Assembly (NCBI GenBank): GCA_002707085.1
Contig: PALY01000077.1
Location: 2,698 to 8,839, forward strand
Origin: Deltaproteobacteria bacterium
GTDB taxonomy: Bacteria; Myxococcota_A; UBA796
DNA: 6,142 bases
Reading direction: 5' to 3'
Under the pieces are notes generated by a model. It was not told the DNA's origin. It made no database searches and worked only from the letters and a program-made list of their open reading frames with translations. A program made the position numbers and the translations under genes. Shown piece after piece: positions 1-5,732 of the stretch (positions within the stretch are counted from its first letter, which is position 1; each line of letters begins with the position of its first letter).

Positions 1-1
1 T

Positions 2-925
2 CGTTCTATTTCTGAAACCATTCAATCCGATGCAGCCGCATCGGCTTTCGACTTTACCGCCCCACCACACTTACCGGTCGGACACCCCGAAGCACTGAAC
101 ATGCTGTGTATTTCCACCATGCATCAGTTTGGCTTCTGGTATGCCAACACAACCAACGGGTGGCTCAAACCCATGTACGCCGAACTGGATGGGGTCCGAT
201 ACAAAGGCTCTGACTTTATCTGGGCAGCGTTTGCCCGGGCCGCCAAACAAGACCCCACATTGCTTTCTCTTGATCGGATGACAAACGAGAAGGACCTGCT
301 GCTAGAAATCTGTAGAGCAGACGATGGAACATGCCCCCTTCCAGAACCTGAATTGTACAGGAAAATACACCAAACCCACGGGTGGGTCATGCGGTCTAAA
401 TGGCCGGGTGGGTACGCAGAATTAGTGGACCACGCGAACCAGTCCGACACCCCGGTCGCCACCTTGGTCAAACACCTATCGAACCTACCGGGCTACATGT
501 CAGACCCCTTACGGAAAAAAGCCAATCTGCTGGCCATCATCTTGGCGAACAGACCCGAAAATTTCCTTCGGGCCACTGACCATCACAACATTGAACCCAT
601 CGTTGACTACCACATGATGCGTGTCAGCTTACGTACAGGATGTGTTCAGATTCTCGACCAAGACCTTGAACGCAGAAATAAAGCACGGCTTTGGATCGAC
701 GCACCTGAAGAATTCGAAATTCGACAGGCCACAAGTCAAGCCATCACCGAAATCGTCCGCCGGACATCAAGCACAGTCGCGGCCATTGATGGCCTGTTTT
801 TCAAAGTCGGACGCACATGGTGTCTTGAAACCGAAGAACCAAAATGTGAGGAATGTCCACTTAGCAATGGATGCCAACGGAACAGACGACTCTTTCAGCC
901 CGTGTTTCGAACGACAGACTACTGA
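2..925 (+). CDS. Qng1/HhH-GPD-like nucleoside or base glycosylase with C-terminal iron-sulfur loop, 5'-truncated by the window
   Basis: The frame is open from position 2 to a TGA at 923-925, so 307 residues are visible and the true start lies upstream. The ATG at 101 is internal: good coding sequence (…HPEALNMLCIS) continues before it, with no ribosome binding site. Numbering from that ATG, the order of features recalls the queuosine-salvage protein family (Qng1, DUF2419), an HhH-GPD-related fold: an aromatic FWY start, a DFIWAAFARA helix, YAELVDHA near 105, a KANLLAIIL helix near 140, VDYHMMR at 168-174 (compare the family's ADYRxPQ-like motif) and EFEIRQAT at 204-211. Cysteines 241, 249, 252 and 258 form C-x7-C-x2-C-x5-C, close to the C-x6-C-x2-C-x5-C [4Fe-4S] loop of endonuclease III and MutY. 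Inference: an N-glycosylase acting on a modified nucleoside or damaged DNA; the substrate cannot be told. Family placement rests on recalled motifs and is moderate. The gene converges on the START gene. Confidence 0.6.
   Translation, partial: RSISETIQSDAAASAFDFTAPPHLPVGHPEALNMLCISTMHQFGFWYANTTNGWLKPMYAELDGVRYKGSDFIWAAFARAAKQDPTLLSLDRMTNEKDLLLEICRADDGTCPLPEPELYRKIHQTHGWVMRSKWPGGYAELVDHANQSDTPVATLVKHLSNLPGYMSDPLRKKANLLAIILANRPENFLRATDHHNIEPIVDYHMMRVSLRTGCVQILDQDLERRNKARLWIDAPEEFEIRQATSQAITEIVRRTSSTVAAIDGLFFKVGRTWCLETEEPKCEECPLSNGCQRNRRLFQPVFRTTDY
821..874 (+). other. Four-cysteine [4Fe-4S]-type cluster loop coding segment
   Basis: Codons for cysteines at 821, 845, 854 and 872 encode C-x7-C-x2-C-x5-C near the C-terminus of the Qng1-like protein. 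Spacing and position (after the last glycosylase helices) match the iron-sulfur cluster loop of endonuclease III/MutY glycosylases except for one extra residue in the first gap. Zinc binding is the main alternative. Confidence 0.6.
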
Positions 926-932
926 ACAAGGC
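926..932. other. Seven-base convergent junction between the Qng1-like and START genes
   Basis: The two stop codons (TGA ending at 925, TAA of the opposite gene starting at 933) leave 7 bases. No hairpin with a U-tract is visible on either side, so no intrinsic terminator can be placed; transcripts may run into one another as antisense. Confidence 0.7.
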
Positions 933-1589
933 TTACCAATCCGCAACCCGAGGGTCGACTTGAATATCCGGTTTGGCCGCACGCTTTACCAAGCCCGAAA
1001 TGGTTTTCCATGGCCAATCTTTTTGAATCAAGTTGATTAACCATGCAGGCAACGCGCCTTTGGGATCAGTGTGAACTTCCACCTCAATCTTGGTCTGAGT
1101 ATCGCTGATCTTTTCCAGCCTCCAATACGTCTGGAACGCCACTGCACGAACGAAGCCCTTTTTGGGGGGCAGTGCTGTATCTTCAACACTCTTATAATCA
1201 ATGGTGAACACCTTTTGGGCGGCGTCATACCCCATGGTTTCGTACATGACGTAGTCACGATCATCAATGGGCCAGGGCAAACCGTAGGACTCGTAGATTA
1301 GGTTTTTATCGGGTTCTACAACCCGAACCACCTTGTGTTCCAACATCAAGTCAACCCATTCCGAGGCAATCTCCGCCGCCTTCAGAACCGTCACAAGCTT
1401 TCCAATCGGAAGATCGAACACCCCTTCGCCCCGAAAAGCGAAAAGAGGTGATCCGGGCACCGTTTTTCTTTCTACGGCAACCCCTTCCTGGGTCATTACC
1501 TGTTCCCATCCAGCGCCCCGTTTCGCGGCCTCCGCAACAGGTGAAGCAGTAAGTAATATTGCCGTAAGAATCAGAATAATATGCCGCAC
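933..1589 (-). CDS. Secreted START-domain lipid-binding protein
   Basis: The 218-residue product has a signal peptide: MRH, a hydrophobic core (IILILTAILLTA) and a likely signal peptidase I cut near residue 22 in AEA-AK. The mature part, about 196 residues, reads as a single START (StAR-related lipid transfer) domain, with the family-typical YESYGLPWPIDDRDYV at 99-114, the FQTYWRLEK strand near 152 and the C-terminal amphipathic helix from about 180 (ALPAWLINLIQKDWP) that closes over the lipid cavity. Known role of the fold: binding a hydrophobic ligand such as a sterol, phospholipid or fatty acid. Periplasmic location and the particular ligand are inferences. The start is GTG at 1587-1589, chosen for a GAGGT ribosome binding site 4 bases upstream and the signal peptide it gives. 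It lies 27 bases after the phospholipase D-like gene on the same strand, suggesting one operon and a joint job on envelope lipids. Confidence 0.85.
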   Translation of the reverse strand: MRHIILILTAILLTASPVAEAAKRGAGWEQVMTQEGVAVERKTVPGSPLFAFRGEGVFDLPIGKLVTVLKAAEIASEWVDLMLEHKVVRVVEPDKNLIYESYGLPWPIDDRDYVMYETMGYDAAQKVFTIDYKSVEDTALPPKKGFVRAVAFQTYWRLEKISDTQTKIEVEVHTDPKGALPAWLINLIQKDWPWKTISGLVKRAAKPDIQVDPRVADW

Positions 1590-1593
1590 AGGT

Positions 1594-1598
1594 ACCTC
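1594..1598 (-). promoter_or_regulatory. Ribosome binding site of the START gene
   Basis: GAGGT on the minus strand, 4 bases before the GTG start. It decides the non-ATG start. Confidence 0.7.
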
Positions 1599-1616
1599 GA
1601 AAAGGCGTCTGTATTC

Positions 1617-2825
1617 CTACAACTCTCGCGGGGCCACATCAAGTTCACGAATCAGCCGGGAACTTGCACATACTGGGCGGCGTGGACCCCCATAGTCAGC
1701 ATGTAGAGTTCCCACACGAAAGTTACGGCACACCTCTCCGACCATCGCCCGGGCTTTGCCAGGGTCAGTCAGAATCATCATGTTTTCATCATTGGATTCA
1801 GCAGCAGCGTTGGACCAGTTTGTCGATCCAGTCACCCAACGAGCAGCATCTGGGCGCATTCCATCAACCACCAGCACCTTGTGATGTAATTTTCCACCGG
1901 CGAATCCTGTTGCATTGTGATTTCCATCCAACGCCACTGGAATGCCAGCTGCTGCAAGTGTCTCATCCTGGGCCCAACTGCTGGCGGCCATCCCTTCGTC
2001 CATCACACCAATCACGCGTACTCCTCGCTCATGGGCGCGAATCAACGCCTCGGCAACATCCGTTCTTGAAAAAGCGAAGATCAGGAAATGGACAGACTCT
2101 TCTGCCTGATCAATCAGGTCAACCAAAGCACCCATTACATCGTGTTGAGGTGCGAAGTATGAAATCACCTCACCACTAGAAATATCGGTATACCCAGGCG
2201 CGGCAATAAACTCTTTGTGGCGACCAAAATTCCCATCGACGAACATCTGCTCAAACTCAATGGTGTAGTCCAATGCCGCATGCTGTGATTCAACCACCAC
2301 TCCATGGTTGTTGTTTCGATAAAGGCCATTGTCCGTCAAATTGACCGATCCAGTCCAAACAAGTTCTTGGTCTGCCACAATGAACTTGTGGTGCATGATG
2401 CGATCTCCGGCCGGTCGAAGCACGACCTCAAGTCCAGCATCAATCAGGTCTGCCATACCTTCAGCGTCCGCTTCATCAGCGTCGGAAACAACTCGAACAT
2501 CCACACCGCTATGAGCAGCCTGGATGATGGCCTCAGAAATCTCCGGAACATCCAAGTCATACACAGCGATATCCAAACTCTCAGTCGCGTTTTCGATGAT
2601 ACCCACGACCGCTTCATCAATGTGGGTATCTCGACCATTATCAATCGAGGTTCCAGGTCGAGACATAAACAAACCAACCCGGGAAAGGCCCATGCGTTCG
2701 GATTCGCTGGTGTGCGTAGATTCTGCACGAACCGCACTTTCAGAATCTGGTAAATTCCCCTCTGAAGGTGAACAAGCAAGGGTCAAAAGTAGCAAAGAAA
2801 AACTCAAGGGGGACTCCAAAAACAA
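1617..2825 (-). CDS. Phospholipase D-family probable lipoprotein with two HKD motifs
   Basis: The 402-residue product carries two complete PLD catalytic motifs: H145-x-K147-x4-D152 followed by GSVN at 159-162, and H314-x-K316-x4-D321 followed by GSTN at 333-336. Both halves needed for one active site are present, so it is probably catalytic. The family cleaves phosphodiester bonds (phospholipids, cardiolipin synthesis, or nucleic acids as in Nuc-type nucleases); the substrate is not evident. The N-terminus has a hydrophobic run ending in TLAC, a lipobox-like site with Cys18, then an acidic, Ser-rich linker to about residue 45, as in surface-tethered lipoproteins. The start is uncertain: TTG at 2825 is the farthest possible before an in-frame stop, while TTG at 2807 has a better GGAG ribosome binding site. 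Neither gives the usual positive residue before the hydrophobic stretch. A cytosolic product from the ATG at codon 45 is less likely because it wastes the lipobox. The gene is followed 27 bases later by the START gene. Confidence 0.85.
   Translation of the reverse strand: MFLESPLSFSLLLLTLACSPSEGNLPDSESAVRAESTHTSESERMGLSRVGLFMSRPGTSIDNGRDTHIDEAVVGIIENATESLDIAVYDLDVPEISEAIIQAAHSGVDVRVVSDADEADAEGMADLIDAGLEVVLRPAGDRIMHHKFIVADQELVWTGSVNLTDNGLYRNNNHGVVVESQHAALDYTIEFEQMFVDGNFGRHKEFIAAPGYTDISSGEVISYFAPQHDVMGALVDLIDQAEESVHFLIFAFSRTDVAEALIRAHERGVRVIGVMDEGMAASSWAQDETLAAAGIPVALDGNHNATGFAGGKLHHKVLVVDGMRPDAARWVTGSTNWSNAAAESNDENMMILTDPGKARAMVGEVCRNFRVGTLHADYGGPRRPVCASSRLIRELDVAPREL
2814..2817 (-). promoter_or_regulatory. 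Possible ribosome binding site for an alternative TTG start of the phospholipase D-like gene
   Basis: GGAG on the minus strand, 6 bases before a TTG at 2805-2807. It competes with the TTG at 2823-2825, which has only a GGGG stretch upstream. Using it would remove six residues from the N-terminus, leaving MSFSLLLLTLAC as a very short signal. Confidence 0.4.
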
Positions 2826-2901
2826 AAGTGACCCCGCTCAAATCGGAATTGATGTCACATCACATGACCCCTCATCCAAGAAAAATGGATAAAAGTCATT
2901 C
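2826..2901. promoter_or_regulatory. Divergent intergenic region between the phospholipase D-like and phosphatase genes
   Basis: These 76 bases must hold the start signals of both divergent units (phospholipase D/START leftward, phosphatase/menB rightward) unless transcripts begin inside the genes. A TTGATG at 2849-2854 could be a rightward -35 box, but no convincing -10 hexamer follows at the right distance. No clear sigma-70 promoter is visible leftward. TGACCCC occurs twice, at 2829 and 2865, 36 bases apart. No strong ribosome binding site precedes the phosphatase ATG. Confidence 0.5.
2850..2862. promoter_or_regulatory. Perfect 13-base palindrome, candidate operator
   Basis: TGATGT-C-ACATCA is a perfect inverted repeat with a one-base centre, in the middle of the divergent intergenic region. 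Dimeric regulators bind such dyads, and the position would let one protein control both directions. The regulator is unknown; it does not fit the CRP consensus (TGTGA-N6-TCACA) properly. Confidence 0.35.
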
Positions 2902-3375
2902 ATGCCAACATCCGTACTCTTTGTTTGTCTTGGAAATATCTGCCGTTCACCCTTGGCTGAAGGTGTGTTTCGACATCTAGTCCAAGAGCAATGCCCTTCG
3001 TCCGACTACACAATCGACTCGGCCGGTACCGGAGGTTGGCATGCGGGTAGTCAGCCTCACGAAGGCTCGATCGATATCGCAGAGAAGCATGGAATCGACA
3101 TTTCCGGACAACAAAGCCGCCAAGTGCTTGCGAAAGAACTGTCGAAGTGGGACTGGGTAATTGCAATGGACAATGCAAACCGAAACAACCTTCTCCGAAT
3201 CGGCGCAGACCCAAACAAAACGAAACTGTTGTTGAGTTTCATCCCTCCCGGCTACAACCGTGAAGTCCCTGATCCGTACTATGATGGGGGCTTTGATCGG
3301 GTCTACGAACTCATCGAACAGGGTTGTTCTTATCTGCTCGACTTTCTTGAAAGTGAGAACGACACACTGACGTGA
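2902..3375 (+). CDS. Low-molecular-weight protein tyrosine phosphatase
   Basis: The 157-residue product has the normal family length. The phosphate-binding loop VCLGNICRS at residues 8-16 gives the C-x5-R-S signature, with Cys9 as nucleophile and Arg15 binding phosphate. The general acid is Asp124 in the DPYY motif at 124-127. The family hydrolyses phosphotyrosine in the cytoplasm, and bacterial members often act on tyrosine kinases of polysaccharide export (Wzb/Etp type). No kinase or export gene lies in this window, so the partner is open. Arsenate reductases share the fold, but the DPYY motif and overall sequence favour a phosphatase. The ATG at 2902 puts the catalytic loop at the usual distance from the N-terminus; the ribosome binding site is weak. 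menB follows 30 bases later on the same strand, so the two may be co-transcribed. Confidence 0.92.
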   Translation: MPTSVLFVCLGNICRSPLAEGVFRHLVQEQCPSSDYTIDSAGTGGWHAGSQPHEGSIDIAEKHGIDISGQQSRQVLAKELSKWDWVIAMDNANRNNLLRIGADPNKTKLLLSFIPPGYNREVPDPYYDGGFDRVYELIEQGCSYLLDFLESENDTLT

Positions 3376-3383
3376 TAGGGCAG

Positions 3384-3403
3384 TGACCCACAAGAGAGGG
3401 TCA
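3384..3403 (+). promoter_or_regulatory. Hairpin overlapping the menB ribosome binding site
   Basis: TGACCC (3384-3389) and GGGTCA (3398-3403) form a 6-base-pair stem with an 8-base loop, extendable by one G-U pair. The right arm and loop contain AGAGAGGG (3393-3400), the menB Shine-Dalgarno sequence, 5 bases before the ATG. Folding would partly hide the site, so it could tune translation. A short stem this near a gene end is not a convincing terminator: no U-tract follows. Confidence 0.4.
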
Positions 3404-3405
3404 TC

Positions 3406-4296
3406 ATGGTTTCAGAGATTTTCGATTCGTCACGCTGGCGTCCCGTAGAGGGTTTCGAGTTCACGGACATGACCTACCACCGTGCAGTAGACCAAGGCAC
3501 AGTACGTATCGCATTCAATCGACCTGAATGTCGAAATGCATTCCGTCCTCAAACTGTAGACGAACTGTATACAGCATTGGACCATGCCAGAATGTGGTCC
3601 GATGTCGGCACCATTCTGCTGACCGGAAATGGCCCCAGCACCAAAGACGGGGGCTGGGCATTCTGCTCGGGTGGAGATCAACGGATTCGGGGTAAAGATG
3701 GGTACAAATACGTCGATGCCGAGGGTGTGGATCGCAACCAACTGGGTCGCTTACACATTCTTGAGGTACAAAGACTGATTCGGACCATGCCCAAAGTCGT
3801 GATCGCCGTAGTACCTGGATGGGCTGTGGGTGGCGGTCATAGCCTTCACGTGATTTGCGACATGACACTCGCCAGCAAGGAACATGCTGTATTCAAGCAA
3901 ACAGATGCGGATGTGGCCAGTTTTGATGGTGGGTATGGATCGGCCTACCTCGCCCGACAGGTTGGTCAAAAACGCGCGCGTGAAATCTTCTTCTTGGGAC
4001 GCAACTACTCGGCTCAAGAAGCCTTCGATATGGGGATGGTAAACGCTGTCATTCCTCATGCAGAACTCGAAAGTACAGCACTGCAATGGGCAAAAGAGGT
4101 CAATGAAAAAAGCCCTACAGCACAACGCATGCTCAAGTTCGCTTTCAACATGATTGACGATGGACTGGTGGGTCAACAAGTGTTCGCAGGAGAAGCCACC
4201 CGGCTGGCTTATGGCACCGACGAAGCCCAGGAAGGGCGCGATGCTTTTCTGGAAAAACGGAAACAGGACTTCTCACGTTTCCCTTGGCAGTTCTAA
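3406..4296 (+). CDS. menB: 1,4-dihydroxy-2-naphthoyl-CoA synthase
   Basis: A crotonase-fold enzyme that closes the second ring of the naphthoquinone by Dieckmann-type condensation of o-succinylbenzoyl-CoA, in menaquinone (vitamin K2) biosynthesis in the cytoplasm. The 296-residue length is normal for the family. MenB-specific motifs are clear: FCSGGDQRIRG at 86-96 (oxyanion hole and CoA region), VPGWAVGGGHSLH at 136-148 (second oxyanion segment), QTDADVASFDGGYGS at 165-179, and the C-terminal YGTDEAQEGRDAFLEKR with a FPWQF end. Asp167 stands where bicarbonate-dependent MenB such as that of E. coli has Gly, so this is the carboxylate-bearing, bicarbonate-independent type seen in Mycobacterium tuberculosis; Asp174 is the other conserved acid. 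The ATG at 3406 has a strong AGAGAGGG ribosome binding site. No other men genes are present in the window. The stop overlaps the stop of the convergent GMC gene. Confidence 0.96.
   Translation: MVSEIFDSSRWRPVEGFEFTDMTYHRAVDQGTVRIAFNRPECRNAFRPQTVDELYTALDHARMWSDVGTILLTGNGPSTKDGGWAFCSGGDQRIRGKDGYKYVDAEGVDRNQLGRLHILEVQRLIRTMPKVVIAVVPGWAVGGGHSLHVICDMTLASKEHAVFKQTDADVASFDGGYGSAYLARQVGQKRAREIFFLGRNYSAQEAFDMGMVNAVIPHAELESTALQWAKEVNEKSPTAQRMLKFAFNMIDDGLVGQQVFAGEATRLAYGTDEAQEGRDAFLEKRKQDFSRFPWQF
4293..4296. other. Overlapping convergent stop codons of menB and the GMC gene
   Basis: The four bases CTAA contain the menB TAA (4294-4296) and, on the other strand, the GMC TAG (4293-4295). Both reading frames stay intact to this point. 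No terminator fits between the genes. Confidence 0.9.
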
Positions 4297-5732
4297 GCAT
4301 CCAAAATGCGCAGTATATTCCGGCGAGCAATGGCCAAAATTGTCCCCTGAGGGTTCACCCCAGGCGAAGTGGGCAGCAGAGAACTGTCATTGACAGTGAC
4401 ATTCTCCGCTCCAAACAAACGACCATGTGAATCTGCTGCACACACATCGGGGTTTTCCCCCATTGGGACAGTACTGTGCAGATGAATCGCACTCAAACTT
4501 GAGTTCTGAGGAGTAAGAATCCGCCGCAGCCGTTCTGCCTGTGAAGACTCCTTTAAGTGTGGCATCCCTGGCAGCGGGCTGTGTACTTCAGTTGCCCCTG
4601 CAGCAAACAAAGCGCTGGCCAAACGAAACAACCCTTCACCGAGGTGCGCAAAATCATCCGCATGCGTTTTGTACCGAACCAGGGAGTCACCAAAAATCGG
4701 CATTGTTCTCACACTCCCACGACCGCGACCACACACTTTCACATAGAACACTGCAAGGTTGTGCCAATCCTCAAGCTTGCGTCTCACATCGTCTGCAGCC
4801 CCCTCCAGCCACATCGCCAAATGAGGTGGTGCTGAGTAGGAACATCCGATGGTCATGGTTGGCTTAAACTCTTCAATCTGCACAACTGGCACACCAAACG
4901 ATGGGACATTCACCCGCTCTGGAAACCGAGCAACGATCCGAACCATAGGGTTCATGGTCAGCGAATTTCCAATGTTGTGAATCCACCCACTTTTTCGTAG
5001 CAGTCGCGGAGTTTGGACTGCACCTGCACAAACAACAACCCGCTCAAAATCAATCTGTATTTTTTCTTCCGATCCATCCTCACGGCGCACGAATGCGATG
5101 GCACCGACTGCACGGCCTCCCCGGCGCAATAGCCTATCTACACGGGTATCTGACTGCAGACGACAACCAGCCGCTATGGCTTTCGGTATCAACGTCTCAC
5201 TCATTGAACGACGATGTCCATCCCATCCGCCGTCGTCTCTTTGAGAATATCGCCAGAAGCGCTCAATTTCAGTCCACTTCCAGCCCATCGCTTCTGACCC
5301 ACAAGCCAAAGCCTGAGACGCTGGGCTGTATGCAAAGGGGCGCTTGCTCACACCAATTTCTTGGACAACAGCAGCCAAGTGCGGCGCGAGTTCATCGGCC
5401 CCAAAGTCTGCTATTTGGAAATCCCTTGCCCACGCCTCTAAACCGTCAGACAAAGGTGGGTGATACAAACCGGCATTCGACTCACTTGCACCACCGACGC
5501 ACTTCCCTTCAATGTAGGTAACTTTGGGGCTACCCAGCGCAGCCGTCACCCCACCTGACCTCCATTTTTCATCCATCTGTTGAAGGCTGTGATCCTCACT
5601 GGAATTTACGGCAAGGTTTCTCCCCTCTTCCACCAGCATGACATCTTTTCCAGACTCGGCGTACATCCATGCTGAGGTCGAACCTCCCGGCCCGGACCCC
5701 ACAACGAGGACTTCGCAATGGAGACGTCTCAT
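4293..5732 (-). CDS. GMC-family FAD-dependent oxidoreductase (alcohol oxidase/dehydrogenase type)
   Basis: The product from the ATG at 5732 is 479 residues. It starts with a dinucleotide-binding fold: VLVVGSGPGG with GxGxxG at 12-17 and a Glu pair at 35-36 for the ribose. GGASESNAG at 80-88 is the flavin-attachment loop region, GAVQTPRLLRKSG at about 238-250 fits the GMC signature except for a Trp at its last position, and the C-terminal GMC domain holds HLHST (His417/His419) and GVNPQGTILA (Asn460), the likely His/Asn catalytic pair. The family oxidises alcohols, sugars, sterols or choline with FAD; the substrate is not determined, though long-chain alcohol oxidase relatives seem closest by recall. 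There is no signal peptide or Tat motif. The ATG at 5732 is chosen over a GTG at 5756 because GGAGG lies 4 bases upstream and it overlaps the stop of the preceding gene as ATGA, implying translational coupling. It is convergent with menB; the stop codons overlap. Confidence 0.92.
   Translation of the reverse strand: MRRLHCEVLVVGSGPGGSTSAWMYAESGKDVMLVEEGRNLAVNSSEDHSLQQMDEKWRSGGVTAALGSPKVTYIEGKCVGGASESNAGLYHPPLSDGLEAWARDFQIADFGADELAPHLAAVVQEIGVSKRPFAYSPASQALACGSEAMGWKWTEIERFWRYSQRDDGGWDGHRRSMSETLIPKAIAAGCRLQSDTRVDRLLRRGGRAVGAIAFVRREDGSEEKIQIDFERVVVCAGAVQTPRLLRKSGWIHNIGNSLTMNPMVRIVARFPERVNVPSFGVPVVQIEEFKPTMTIGCSYSAPPHLAMWLEGAADDVRRKLEDWHNLAVFYVKVCGRGRGSVRTMPIFGDSLVRYKTHADDFAHLGEGLFRLASALFAAGATEVHSPLPGMPHLKESSQAERLRRILTPQNSSLSAIHLHSTVPMGENPDVCAADSHGRLFGAENVTVNDSSLLPTSPGVNPQGTILAIARRNILRILDA

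Noticed and set aside
621..1040. 139-codon open frame on the + strand across the Qng1-like gene end and the START gene
   Set aside because: It overlaps two well-supported genes in other frames and encodes no recognisable motif.
1664..2179. 171-codon open frame on the + strand opposite the phospholipase D-like gene
   Set aside because: Composition (many His, Pro, Gln, Ser) is that of an antisense frame; the opposite strand has both HKD motifs intact.
2850..2866. CRP/FNR-like binding site around the palindrome
   Set aside because: Only one half matches TGTGA-like consensus at proper spacing; the 13-base dyad has the wrong geometry.
2902..3375. Arsenate reductase (ArsC) instead of tyrosine phosphatase
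   Set aside because: The DPYY general-acid motif and the C-x4-C-R-S loop are typical of phosphatases, the downstream resolving cysteine pair of thioredoxin-type ArsC is not seen, and no ars genes are nearby.
2829..3403. Recurring TGACCC/GGGTCA hexamer in the two intergenic regions, considered as a regulator half-site
   Set aside because: The same hexamer also occurs several times inside coding sequence (near 1490, 1762, 2780, 4169 and 5296), so it is not specific to regulatory regions; only the paired hairpin before menB is kept.
3751..4179. 142-codon open frame on the - strand inside menB
   Set aside because: Antisense shadow of a strongly conserved menB frame; no ribosome binding site or domain seen.
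5093..5521. 142-codon open frame on the + strand inside the GMC gene
   Set aside because: Antisense shadow of a clear GMC oxidoreductase; low-complexity, His/Pro/Ser-rich translation with no motif.
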